Shown: one piece after another, positions 52,101 to 59,760 of the stretch
Position numbering within the stretch: position 1 is the first letter of the stretch
Layout: the number at the start of each line of letters is the position of its first letter
DNA from: Sutcliffiella horikoshii
Lineage (GTDB): Bacteria > Bacillota > Bacilli > Bacillales > Bacillaceae_I
Assembly (NCBI RefSeq): GCF_019931755.1
Contig: NZ_CP082921.1
Span: forward strand, 1 to 64,000
Length of the DNA stretch: 64,000 nt
Direction of reading: 5' to 3'
The notes under the pieces: model-generated
What the model was told of the DNA's origin: nothing
The model's database searches: none
Seen by the model: the letters and a program-made list of their open reading frames with translations, nothing else
Made by a program: the position numbers and the translations under genes

Positions 52101-52507
52101 CGGTTCTGGTTAATCGTAATCGGAAATTTTTCATAGGCGCCTTTTTCAGCCGATATTCGGAACTCCCTTTCAAACTCATAGGAAGTTAAAGTTTTGTTTC
52201 CATGGCCAAAATACAACCCGTTACTCCCTATATCCATTGCACCTTTCATACTCTGTAAAGTAGAATCGTTTCCAGCAACAATGGTCATAAGGATTTTAGG
52301 TTGTTGCCACTGGTGTTCGGGGGCTTCACAAGCAAGCGCATAACAGAAAGCATTTTGCCATGATTGGTCCAAGTACACCTCAAGCTGCTTCGGTTGGTCT
52401 GTGGTCTCCACAATTTGGTTGTAATTAATTATTTTCATAAAAAATAGCCTAGCTAGAACGCTAGACTTCACCTCTCTTTCAGTTTGTTTTAAGCTGTAAC
52501 GCTTCAC
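49133..52507 (-). CDS. SNF2-type DEAD/H helicase with zinc fingers
   Basis: 1124 residues. Walker A IIQGEMSTGKSAMM (about 316-329), zinc-finger insert CPSCGQ (about 445) and CSECGEN (about 501), DEVH (about 576-579), C-terminal helicase motifs 'VSQELVKVGLDLLCTPTLIY' and QSARRAWRIGQDQECRLYYI (about 900-925). This is the SNF2-like group found in phages and conjugative elements. The last residues QLAFDLF form a clamp-binding-like peptide. GTG start at 52507 is weakly supported; ATG 52438 (MKIINYNQ) is an alternative. First gene of a long operon behind class I leader copy 4. Confidence 0.85.
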   Translation of the reverse strand: MKRYSLKQTEREVKSSVLARLFFMKIINYNQIVETTDQPKQLEVYLDQSWQNAFCYALACEAPEHQWQQPKILMTIVAGNDSTLQSMKGAMDIGSNGLYFGHGNKTLTSYEFEREFRISAEKGAYEKFPITINQNRKALAIVHEKVLANEEYVLSFEGEPAEDIANLLGGSKYGLHILEEWKKDVYNELLRCKHLEQVPLYYDTNLFPDGLSLLKINLTEEAADDLISRMIKSKVLSFPVEGSGEAVSNIDDLTNYMVDYSDDMVEKLSQEVTPTHDPLQDSSLEHFKSYPRELFPVQAHVATAVSKRLNEQKAVIIQGEMSTGKSAMMTSIADGYNRMKGKVGYFACLMVPPSLTVKWPDEIREIVPHAEVHVIERTEQLIRFHNQWTANGRPKPIKPTFFVISFTTMRGDSRLMPAVTFQEKKTLIQKTNDRNPYRYGYYCPSCGQAHQVIESTNVVVTEDGQEVDEHTKRTMMEDEFSSSRRLKNSAKPQNAFCSECGENLWSKRVPTRYRSFSEWKEHEKKLVQAIEQNNNKLVEHIQHTQKEPDKVVGMPRKLATIEYIRRRMKNFFDISLCDEVHELKAGMTAQGVSLGSLAAVSKKVIAGTGTLFGGRAEDIYYLLWRLFPQDMVASGYQYSEVRRFNEEFGNIEETIYERKESSEFSNTNSRGGVRRTEKILPGISPFIYGKFMVHNVINVRLKDVWPDPVELVDTPTIFVDMDEETKEHYQEMINTFEHQIDQRDDGFKLYLPMTDYGIAYPDNPFTFPDCTMKQEEGDRALIWKAKHLSTDKLLNKEKKLQEIIESEMSEGRKSIVYVRDTGSSNPGRDLRPRLKEVLEKVGAKVCVLDTGTVKGNQRSTWLKKKMEDENFDVCIVSQELVKVGLDLLCTPTLIYYQFSWSLFTINQSARRAWRIGQDQECRLYYIQYKETFQESMATLIAQKNRATAAINGEVSSDGLSAMLGDEGDLQSMLIESVKKGNKVLKGSTEDWVSQHSDRAREILSGIGKKKKQKPLSIRDQLLKWVSHQVDTEATRNVINRNGTTIAENIKRGLILGFSVKNQVLEVDMTTAFGMDFVDDVALLDHLTAPQRQHDKSIVSKIVESESVSKRKKGPVDGQLAFDLF

Positions 52508-52557
52508 ACTCTACCTAATCTCACCCACTTTCATAAGTAGTATTATCTATATAAAAA

Positions 52558-52580
52558 AGAGAATAGAATAAAACTTCTCT
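52558..52580 (-). terminator. Second terminator in the SNF2 leader
   Basis: On the - strand AGAGAA / TTCTCT with an 11-base loop and T6ATATA, 50-70 bases before the start. It lies downstream of the first leader terminator, the same arrangement as in the leader of the 6792 gene. Confidence 0.55.
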
Positions 52581-52601
52581 TTGTAAACATCCTTTTGAAC
52601 G

Positions 52602-52774
52602 CAAAAAAGCCCTTGGACAACTAGTATAAGCACATTAAGAATGTGTCTTTTCTAATTGCCCAAAGGCTACTGTTTAAAAGTTTACTTGATAAACTGCTAA
52701 CACTATTGTGTCGCGAAAAAAAGCATATTACTTAAATATAAGTATATTATACCCATAGTTCTTATCTTCGACAA
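52602..52774 (-). ncRNA. Structured leader, class I copy 4, with promoter
   Basis: Leftward promoter TTGTCG (52769-52774), 17 bases, TATAAT (52746-52751). Hairpin GC-G-ACAC-AATA-GTGT-T-AGCAG (52694-52714), linker, terminator TAGCCTTTGGGCAATTAG ... CTAGTTGTCCAAGGGC with inner GACACATT/AATGTGC (52609-52669), T6GCGTTC. Heads the SNF2 operon. Confidence 0.7.
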
Positions 52775-52804
52775 GGACTTATATTACCGTGAAACATAAA
52801 AATA

Positions 52805-52828
52805 GCCTACCTGGATGGACCGGTAGGC
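52805..52828 (-). terminator. Terminator of the signal-peptide gene
   Basis: GCCTACC (52805-52811) / GGTAGGC (52822-52828) followed on the - strand by TATTTTT, about 75 bases after the 52904 stop. Confidence 0.8.
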
Positions 52829-52903
52829 ATTATTTCACTTTCTATCTCATTCTTTTTTGGGATATGGAATTAAAGATAGAAAGGGAAAAACTAGATTAAG
52901 ATT

Positions 52904-53056
52904 TTAGTCCACAGAAGGGATATCTGGTTGAGTCCTTGAGTAAGAACCCATTTCACTATTAGGTGATTTGTTAGATGCTTCAGCCACAGAATGAATACCC
53001 TGGCTAACTAGTAGTAAAACTACACAAAGTGAAAATATAGATACCAATTTTTTCAT
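52904..53056 (-). CDS. NprX/PapR-like signalling pro-peptide (50 aa)
   Basis: MKKLVSIFSLCVVLLLVSQG: classical signal peptide, then a short mature part ending SYSRTQPDIPSVD. Strong site GGGAGGGTAATT. It is divergent from, and 167 bases away from, an RNPP-type regulator gene. Pro-peptides of this size with an export signal and an active C-terminus are the partners of NprR (NprX, core SKPDIVG) and PlcR (PapR). The TQPDI core resembles SKPDI. I infer that the exported, processed C-terminal peptide re-enters the cell and switches the 53223 regulator. Confidence 0.78.
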   Translation of the reverse strand: MKKLVSIFSLCVVLLLVSQGIHSVAEASNKSPNSEMGSYSRTQPDIPSVD

Positions 53057-53222
53057 AATTACCCTCCCAATTAATGCCAAGCTCTAGTATTATTATAATA
53101 CATAATATAATTTGATGTAATGCTGATGTCATGCTATTTTTTATGTAAAATGCTTGTATTGCTTTTAATTTTGAGTATATATACCTAAAATAACACATTT
53201 GTCGTATTTTGGAGGTGCACAA

Positions 53223-54122
53223 ATGGGGATTAGTAGTAAAGAGATCGGAATAGAAATAAAACGTTTAAGGAAGATGCGTTCAATCTCACAAAGTGAGTTA
53301 GCAGAAGGAATTTGTTCACAGACAACTATTAGTAGTATTGAAATAGGTAGAGCTTTTCCTAGTGTAGATATCCTATACCATTTATCTAACCGTCTTAACG
53401 TGACAATGGATTATTTCTTTCAACATACAACGAGTCAAAATCAAATTTATACAAGTGAAACCATAAAAAACATAGAGCGGTTATTAAAAGCACAGAATTA
53501 TATAGAAATTCTAGAAATCACAACATTCGAACGAAAGTTAAGGGAAAGTAGAAATTTAGGCGGGAACTTTAATCAATTTATAGACTGGCATCATTATAGA
53601 GCTTCTCAACTTAATGGGGATATTACATGGAAAGAATGTGTGGAGAAACTAAGTACATTAGTTAAAAGTAGAGAGTTAAATACTACTCAATTCCAAGCAT
53701 TAAAGATAAAAAATGTTATAGCAAATGTATTGTCGGAAAATAAAGAAGATGATGCAGCTCAAAAGATTTATGAAGATATCTTAAAGGAAAATATCCCCCT
53801 TGAAGCGTACCAAAGATTTAAACTTAAAGTATATTTCAACTTGGCCAAACTCCATTTTTATAAAGAGGAATATACAAACTCTGTAGAAATTGCGCAGAAT
53901 GGGATTGATTTATCTATTAATCTTGAAGACATGTCTATGTTAGGTAATTTATACTTACAAGCAGCTAGAAGTATGATTAATCTGGATTTTAACAAGGAGA
54001 AGATAATTGATTATATAGAAAAAGCCCGTTTTTATTGCAAGGTTTTAAATAAATGTTGGCATATTGAATTCATAGATCATCTTGAGAAAGATTACTATCA
54101 AAAAATGGATTATATAAATTAA
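53223..54122 (+). CDS. NprR/PlcR-type peptide-sensing regulator, second copy
   Basis: 299 residues from ATG 53223 (GGAGGTG, 5 bases). XRE HTH at 5-60 ('GIEIKRLRKMRSISQSELAE', SQTTISSIEIG), then helical TPR-like repeats to the end ('FNLAKLHFYKEEYTNSVEIA'). Same family as 40932-41819. Its gene is divergent from the pro-peptide gene, the usual receptor-signal linkage. Targets may be both divergent promoters and plasmid operons. Confidence 0.85.
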   Translation: MGISSKEIGIEIKRLRKMRSISQSELAEGICSQTTISSIEIGRAFPSVDILYHLSNRLNVTMDYFFQHTTSQNQIYTSETIKNIERLLKAQNYIEILEITTFERKLRESRNLGGNFNQFIDWHHYRASQLNGDITWKECVEKLSTLVKSRELNTTQFQALKIKNVIANVLSENKEDDAAQKIYEDILKENIPLEAYQRFKLKVYFNLAKLHFYKEEYTNSVEIAQNGIDLSINLEDMSMLGNLYLQAARSMINLDFNKEKIIDYIEKARFYCKVLNKCWHIEFIDHLEKDYYQKMDYIN

Positions 54123-54143
54123 AATATATCAAAAACGACAAAC

Positions 54144-54170
54144 AAACCGGGTCAACAAGTTGCCCGGTTT
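54144..54170 (+). terminator. Terminator of the second RNPP regulator
   Basis: AAACCGGG (54144-54151) / CCCGGTTT (54163-54170), then a T-rich tract; also faces the end of the convergent NTPase gene. Confidence 0.8.
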
Positions 54171-54199
54171 ATTTGTTATAGTAGTTCATACTTTATCCT

Positions 54200-57100
54200 T
54201 TACGAATTCTCTAGATTTTTCCTATTATTAATTCTAATTTTATTCTCATTTACACTATACGAAGAAATATAGTGTTTATCCTTAAGTGTCTGTACTAAAT
54301 CTAGGTGCAATTTATTATTCTTAATCTGCGGCCGTTTACCATTTTCAGCTATCTCTGCATAAGGTTCACCCAATTTTGTTAACAATTCTGTAATAGTTGC
54401 AAAATCAAATTCTTCAATCTGTTTACTGATTAACTTAAGCTTCCAACCTACACTCATATCAACGGCCATTAACCAATTTATTACTTCCACTGATACTTCC
54501 AAACGATTTTCTAGGATAAAGTCAGCTAATTCCTCAGAAAATGCCGTATCTTCTTCTGATAAGGCAGCCACGTCCAGTGCCTCAATCAAATGGATTTTAT
54601 ACTTTTTCGGGACGCGTATTGAATGAAATAGTTGCACCATAATCTCATGCTCCAACGGATAGTCATTCATATTTTCTATAAACTGTTTAATATTTTCCTC
54701 TAAGTATAAGCCAACAAGGTCTTTGTAACTGGCAATCAAAGAATGAAAATTCTCAATGCTCAACATCAGCACACCCTGAACAATCATTTTTTTCACTCTT
54801 TTCTTAGGTAAGGAAAGGGATTCAACTGGAAAAGAGCTGAAATTGACGATACTTCTTGATAATACATCAAAGGACGTTTCAGTGAGTTGCTGATTTTCAA
54901 TTATTGCTTCAGACACTTTTTCCAGAGTATCTACATCAAACTCAATAGCATCCCCTATATAATGCTTAGATAGCTCTCCTGCAACCTCTGGGTTATTGAG
55001 GTAGTTAACCAAATCCGCATCAATACTTTTTCCCTCTTGGAAATATGCAACCACATTTGACCAGGTTACCTTGATTTTTTTGGAACTAATAAGCACTGGC
55101 CAAATTGTATGTATTACTTTTGTGATATCTGTAACTACTACCGGTTGCTCGGCAATTATAGATTCCTTTAAATACAATGGAATTTCTTTATGATTTATTA
55201 AATCAATAATTCCCTGCTCCGTTTCTTCCTTGATCGCCACTTTTAATAGCACTTGCTGCACATAAGTTTCGATATTTTCATCAATAAAATTGAAGATATC
55301 TTGCCGCTCGGATTGCTGAATGGCAGAATAAGATAATTGTTCAGTAGTTACCCCAAGGATGGTTGCTAGTGTACTTGGATTAATTTCATATAATTCATTT
55401 TCAACAATAAAATCAAAAAGTTCCTGATCGCTCGTTAGTTTATTTAGATCCGAAAATTTAACATCTAGTTCTAGTAATATTTGCATTCCTTTGTTTTTAT
55501 CTGATGGTGCTATCGTTAGGAAATCATTATGATGCGCGATAAAGTTTGATAAATTCTGTCTTTTATTAATCTTTATAATATCGCTAACTTCGGCAAAAGC
55601 GAGGATATCAGACACATAACTATCTTTTTCTTCCGCTGGAAAATTCGATTCTTTTTCTATAAAATTCCATATATTGCTCCATCTTCTACAAGTGGAATGG
55701 ATGAATCTTTGCTTATGTGTAGCAGTTTGCCTGAACCCGGCAATAAAATGGATAGATTCCTTCGTTTCGTTGGCTAGTTGGGTAATGATGTCCTCGTAAT
55801 AATTTTGGTAAGGTTCACAATGGCTATTTTGCATCAGATGGTCAAGTAAGTAATAATTGAGGATTTCCACTTGCTTAAATTCATTTCCATTCAAACGTTC
55901 GATTATTTTATCGATATTGTACAGAGAATGATTTGCTTCTAACGGTTCATGATTTTTAACACTTAGGATGAATTTCATATCTGCTTCGGTTAAGCTACCT
56001 GGATGGAAGTAAGTGAGATAGTGGTTATACATCTCATCAATGTATCCATGGCGCAGCAGGTAAATTAACAGCTTTTTATCATAAATATCCTCTGAGAAAA
56101 CGTCTTGTGGGTCACTTTCTTCAATTAACTCTTTCAAGGATTTGGAGCTAGCTTCTGCTTTTTGCAGTTTTAGCCTGGCTATTTGTTCCTTGAGGAGTTC
56201 TATTCTGTTTTCTTCACGTAATGTTATATATTCCTCTCTCTCAAAGTAGTTTTTCTTAGTGCCAAAGACTGTCGCGATTTGGTCTGATTTGGCTTGTGAT
56301 TTACTACCGTTTGGCAAGTTATAATTAATTCTAACTGCTTGTTTCAAATTATCGAAAAAACTTTGTGTGTTAATGTTTTCATTACCATAATAAGCTTCAG
56401 ACCCCATGGTTATATGATATTGATTGTAATTAACCTTTTTAAAAATCCCTAGTGCATCGATATAAATCACTTGCAATTCTTTTAATGAAGTCAGTGTTTC
56501 CTGCTCGGTCCCTTTTATCTTTGCCTCTAGCTCTTCAATTTCCTTTTCTAGAGTTTGTGTTCGAGTGCGAACAATCGCGGATTTACTTTGCAAAACGTCG
56601 TAGACAAGTCCTTTATTATATTGCAATTGAGAGAAGTCAAACGGATAAATATTTTTATAGATAACCATAGCTAAGAGCCTATTCAAATCAAGGTCTATCC
56701 CCCCTAGCTTGTTTCTGTAAATAATAAATTCGTTAAAAATATTTTTTAGAATCCGCATATCATCTATGTAAATCGTCACATCATTTAAGAATTTCCTGTC
56801 TATTTTGTCAGTGTACGGTAACCTGTCAATTTTCTCCGTTAATTTATCTATAGAGTTTGAAGAGTTTATGATCGGGATAACTGGGATAATAAAGTCAAAA
56901 AATTTCGTACGATTTTTGCTGAAATCAATTGTGTCTTTAACGGTGTTGCTACTCTTATCAGCAACACCGAAGATTTCATCCTTTACGGCATATATAAACA
57001 CAATCCTACGTTTGATTTGCTCGGAGCTATTGATGAGCCCATTCAACTCTCGTAAACTTTCAAATATATTTAAGTTATTAAAGCGATCTAAATCCTCGAA

Positions 57101-57883
57101 AATAACAACATCATACTTAGTAGCTTCAAAGAAATAAAGAATTTCATCGAGGTACTTATCAAAAATGGACTCGGCTTCTACATTACTCTTTTCAATTGTC
57201 GCGTTTGCTATTGACACTTTATTGAAATTTAGATTGCCGCGAATTATGTTGTAAATTTCTTTAAGAAAGAAAAACGGAAACAACAAGGTAACTGCAATCA
57301 GTAAGAAGGCCCATAAGATTTTTAAAGGTTCTCTACTACTAAAGTTTTGTTGAAGTAGTGTGCCATTATATATATCCATTAGGTATGTTGGTTGAAATAA
57401 ATAAATACTTGCTATCACGGATACTAGTAATAATGTTAGATAAAGGATAATACTGCTATTTTTCACATGTTTAATTCGTTTGAAGCGCGAAAATGGAATG
57501 GTACGATTTCTGACGCGATATATCATCTGTTGAAGAATGCTTTTTTCCAGTTCTTTCTCGCCGGTTTGCCCTTCTTTTGGTCGAAAGGTTGCTAAAGATA
57601 TATTTAAAAAGTGGTACTTGTCTCTATACTTTTCTTCATATGTCTTAAGTACGCTACTCTTTCCTGAACCGTACGGCCCAGTCAAAGCAATGTTATGCAC
57701 CTTGTCATTCTCCAATCCCCAGCTTATTGCCTCAGCATATTTACCATTTTTATCAATGTCAGTGCTTGGCGTTAAGTCCTCGAATAAGCTCTTGGGCTTG
57801 TTTTCATCAGAAGCAAGTTTAGTTTGAAGCTTGGTAAGGCCGGTGGTTAGTTTCGTTAACGCTTGGATAATCCATTTCTTCAT
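54200..57883 (-). CDS. YobI-family P-loop NTPase
   Basis: 1227 residues. 'LTPSTDIDKNGKYAEAISWG' followed by Walker A TGPYGSGKSSVL (about 66-77) is characteristic of YobI-like NTPases. Two membrane helices (about 128-148 and 172-198) interrupt the NTPase domain, as in KAP P-loop proteins, and Walker B VVIFEDLDRF lies at about 261-270. The remaining ~900 residues are helical and repeat-like. Membrane-associated KAP/YobI NTPases are suspected defence or surveillance proteins. Single gene with its own promoter, flanked by terminators, a layout typical of an accessory cargo gene. Confidence 0.78.
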   Translation of the reverse strand: MKKWIIQALTKLTTGLTKLQTKLASDENKPKSLFEDLTPSTDIDKNGKYAEAISWGLENDKVHNIALTGPYGSGKSSVLKTYEEKYRDKYHFLNISLATFRPKEGQTGEKELEKSILQQMIYRVRNRTIPFSRFKRIKHVKNSSIILYLTLLLVSVIASIYLFQPTYLMDIYNGTLLQQNFSSREPLKILWAFLLIAVTLLFPFFFLKEIYNIIRGNLNFNKVSIANATIEKSNVEAESIFDKYLDEILYFFEATKYDVVIFEDLDRFNNLNIFESLRELNGLINSSEQIKRRIVFIYAVKDEIFGVADKSSNTVKDTIDFSKNRTKFFDFIIPVIPIINSSNSIDKLTEKIDRLPYTDKIDRKFLNDVTIYIDDMRILKNIFNEFIIYRNKLGGIDLDLNRLLAMVIYKNIYPFDFSQLQYNKGLVYDVLQSKSAIVRTRTQTLEKEIEELEAKIKGTEQETLTSLKELQVIYIDALGIFKKVNYNQYHITMGSEAYYGNENINTQSFFDNLKQAVRINYNLPNGSKSQAKSDQIATVFGTKKNYFEREEYITLREENRIELLKEQIARLKLQKAEASSKSLKELIEESDPQDVFSEDIYDKKLLIYLLRHGYIDEMYNHYLTYFHPGSLTEADMKFILSVKNHEPLEANHSLYNIDKIIERLNGNEFKQVEILNYYLLDHLMQNSHCEPYQNYYEDIITQLANETKESIHFIAGFRQTATHKQRFIHSTCRRWSNIWNFIEKESNFPAEEKDSYVSDILAFAEVSDIIKINKRQNLSNFIAHHNDFLTIAPSDKNKGMQILLELDVKFSDLNKLTSDQELFDFIVENELYEINPSTLATILGVTTEQLSYSAIQQSERQDIFNFIDENIETYVQQVLLKVAIKEETEQGIIDLINHKEIPLYLKESIIAEQPVVVTDITKVIHTIWPVLISSKKIKVTWSNVVAYFQEGKSIDADLVNYLNNPEVAGELSKHYIGDAIEFDVDTLEKVSEAIIENQQLTETSFDVLSRSIVNFSSFPVESLSLPKKRVKKMIVQGVLMLSIENFHSLIASYKDLVGLYLEENIKQFIENMNDYPLEHEIMVQLFHSIRVPKKYKIHLIEALDVAALSEEDTAFSEELADFILENRLEVSVEVINWLMAVDMSVGWKLKLISKQIEEFDFATITELLTKLGEPYAEIAENGKRPQIKNNKLHLDLVQTLKDKHYISSYSVNENKIRINNRKNLENS

Positions 57884-58033
57884 TAATACACCTACTATAC
57901 TGTAATTTATGAGGTGCGCCTGATACCGACGCTTTGCTTACAGAATCTTTCATTTTTTACTAAATTAATAATAACATTAGTAGTAAATTAGTGTGATTTT
58001 TTTACATTTTTAAATTCTTTTTTAATAAAAAAA

Positions 58034-58057
58034 CGAAAGTCTATTTTCAGACTCTCG
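58034..58057 (-). terminator. Terminator between 58076 and 57883
   Basis: CGAAAGTCT / AGACTCTCG (one G-U type mismatch) with a 6-base loop and T7 on the - strand, 20 bases after the stop of the 58264 gene. 57884-58033 carries the NTPase promoter region and no gene. Confidence 0.78.
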
Positions 58058-58075
58058 CTCTTTTTTAGTATTTTC

Positions 58076-58264
58076 TTAAAGGAATTTAGAATATACATCC
58101 ATGTATAAATGATCTTCTATTACATTAGTGTCAAATATAATTTTCCAAATCTGTTCCCTATCTATTTCAGGGTTTCTCTTCTTTAAATCAGTAAACATAA
58201 ATTTTATGAACTTATCCTCGTCAGCTAATTTTTCCATTGCAACTACATCAAATTTAATTTTCAT
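58076..58264 (-). CDS. Small acidic protein
   Basis: 62 residues, MKIKFDVVAMEKLADEDKFI..., all-helical prediction, site AAAGAGGTGG. Starts 23 bases after the methyltransferase stop and probably shares its transcript. Could be a modulator of the enzyme; no family recognised. Confidence 0.6.
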   Translation of the reverse strand: MKIKFDVVAMEKLADEDKFIKFMFTDLKKRNPEIDREQIWKIIFDTNVIEDHLYMDVYSKFL

Positions 58265-58287
58265 TTTCTACCACCTCTTTAGAATTA

Positions 58288-59697
58288 CTAAATGACTAAC
58301 TCAAGCTGTCCAGTTGTCGATTCGTTTAAAGGTTGGACAACTTCTTTTTTAAGCTCTTTAATAACGTTCCGACTCTTAGTCGCATATTTATATAGAGTTT
58401 TCCCTATAGTGCTTCCAATAGCTTGGATCACTCTACAATCAACAGATTGTCCTAGGAATTCCGCAATTCTTGTCATAGGTGTATAACTAGGGAATACCAG
58501 AGATTCTGGAACAGCTAGTATGCGTCGAATTTCGTTATTAGTTAGGAATCTCCAGCTCTTTTTATCTTCACTAAGGACATAACTAGACGATGCGCATTGA
58601 GCGCGATACCTTTTGGGAATTGAGTTTAGCTTTTTAGCTTCTCGAGTTACAAAAGTGCGTTCTAGACTTCTGTCCTTCCAAGAAGAAGCTCTGCTTTTAA
58701 ATTTATCCATCCATTCATCAACAGATTTCCAGTCATGGGTAACATGTTTAGAATCCAAAAAATCCTTTAATTTTTTCCTTTTTACTTTAGGTGCTTGTGG
58801 AAATTGGAAATCCTCAAACAATTCTTCATCACGAAATGCTACACAATATACTCTATTGCGGAGCGCTATACTACCAAAGTCGTATGCTTCGATTTGTCGT
58901 TCACTAAAGTAAGGATATTCATTTACTATCAAGTCTTTGAGTAGTCTCCAGGTGTCACTTTTAAAATATTGTGGTACATTTTCAAAGAAGAGAACTTTTG
59001 CTCTGCTACTCTTTATTATCTTTGCAGCTGCTATTGCTAAATTGTTCATTACATCAGAAGAAAGGTCACCTAATTTACTGTGGGATGAGCATGGAAGCGT
59101 CAAAAACGCAAGATCTGCTTCTACTACTTCATTAACATCTCTCATATCAGCATTTACCAAGTATGAGTATGGATGATTGAATTTTAATACTTCTGCAGCA
59201 TCTAACTCCATTTCAATTTCTTGTACAGAAGAATATAGGCCCGTTGAAATTAATGCCTCTGTGCCTATACCCACACCAGCACACACACTAAGAACTTTAA
59301 ACCTTTGGTCTGGATTTGCCGTTAATGTGACGGTTTCGGTTAGGTTATAGTGTAGAGGACGAATGATAATCTCACTTCTTTCTCCTTCACGGTAAACTCG
59401 GACTTCTACCTTTTGCTTTACATCTAGAATATTTGCATATTTCTCTCCCGCGGTATCTACTATCGGCCTTTTAATACCTGTCTTCCTATTCTCTCTCCCA
59501 CTGACTTTAATAGAATGGTCATAATCTTCACATGAATAATTACGTAATGTAATTTCCTTGTCTTGCTCATTTATACTCACAAATAGCTGATCGGAATAAT
59601 TTAAATTGGCTGTTTCGCAAACAAGTGATTGTAACCATATCCCCGGCTTTTTAGCTTTTTCTCTTACAGAATAAATTTTATTTAATAGAATCTTCAT
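58288..59697 (-). CDS. C5-cytosine DNA methyltransferase-like protein
   Basis: 469 residues. N-terminal extension of ~130 residues. SAM motif LSVCAGVGIGTEALIS (about 136-151), catalytic PCSSH (about 201-205; motif IV normally PCQ), ENVP (motif VI, about 238-241), and RNRVYCVAF (motif VIII, normally QxRxR). A target domain (about 285-390) precedes motif X near the C-terminus. No restriction enzyme nearby, so an orphan methylase. The C-terminus TTGQLELVI is a weak clamp-like peptide. A hairpin just upstream of the start can attenuate it. Confidence 0.83.
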   Translation of the reverse strand: MKILLNKIYSVREKAKKPGIWLQSLVCETANLNYSDQLFVSINEQDKEITLRNYSCEDYDHSIKVSGRENRKTGIKRPIVDTAGEKYANILDVKQKVEVRVYREGERSEIIIRPLHYNLTETVTLTANPDQRFKVLSVCAGVGIGTEALISTGLYSSVQEIEMELDAAEVLKFNHPYSYLVNADMRDVNEVVEADLAFLTLPCSSHSKLGDLSSDVMNNLAIAAAKIIKSSRAKVLFFENVPQYFKSDTWRLLKDLIVNEYPYFSERQIEAYDFGSIALRNRVYCVAFRDEELFEDFQFPQAPKVKRKKLKDFLDSKHVTHDWKSVDEWMDKFKSRASSWKDRSLERTFVTREAKKLNSIPKRYRAQCASSSYVLSEDKKSWRFLTNNEIRRILAVPESLVFPSYTPMTRIAEFLGQSVDCRVIQAIGSTIGKTLYKYATKSRNVIKELKKEVVQPLNESTTGQLELVI

Positions 59698-59715
59698 AGT
59701 CTTCCTCCCAAAAAA

Positions 59716-59748
59716 AGAGAAAACCTCCCTAGATAAGAAGTTTTCTCT
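59716..59748 (-). terminator. Attenuator before the C5-methyltransferase
   Basis: On the - strand AGAGAAAAC / GTTTTCTCT, then T7, immediately followed by GGGAGGAAG; the T-run is 19 bases from the start codon. Confidence 0.78.
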
Positions 59749-59760
59749 CTTTAATATTAA

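Noticed and set aside
53004..53222. Leftward 72-codon frame over the RNPP promoter
   Set aside because: Overlaps the regulator promoter and start, has no ribosome site, and is out of frame with the well-formed pro-peptide gene.
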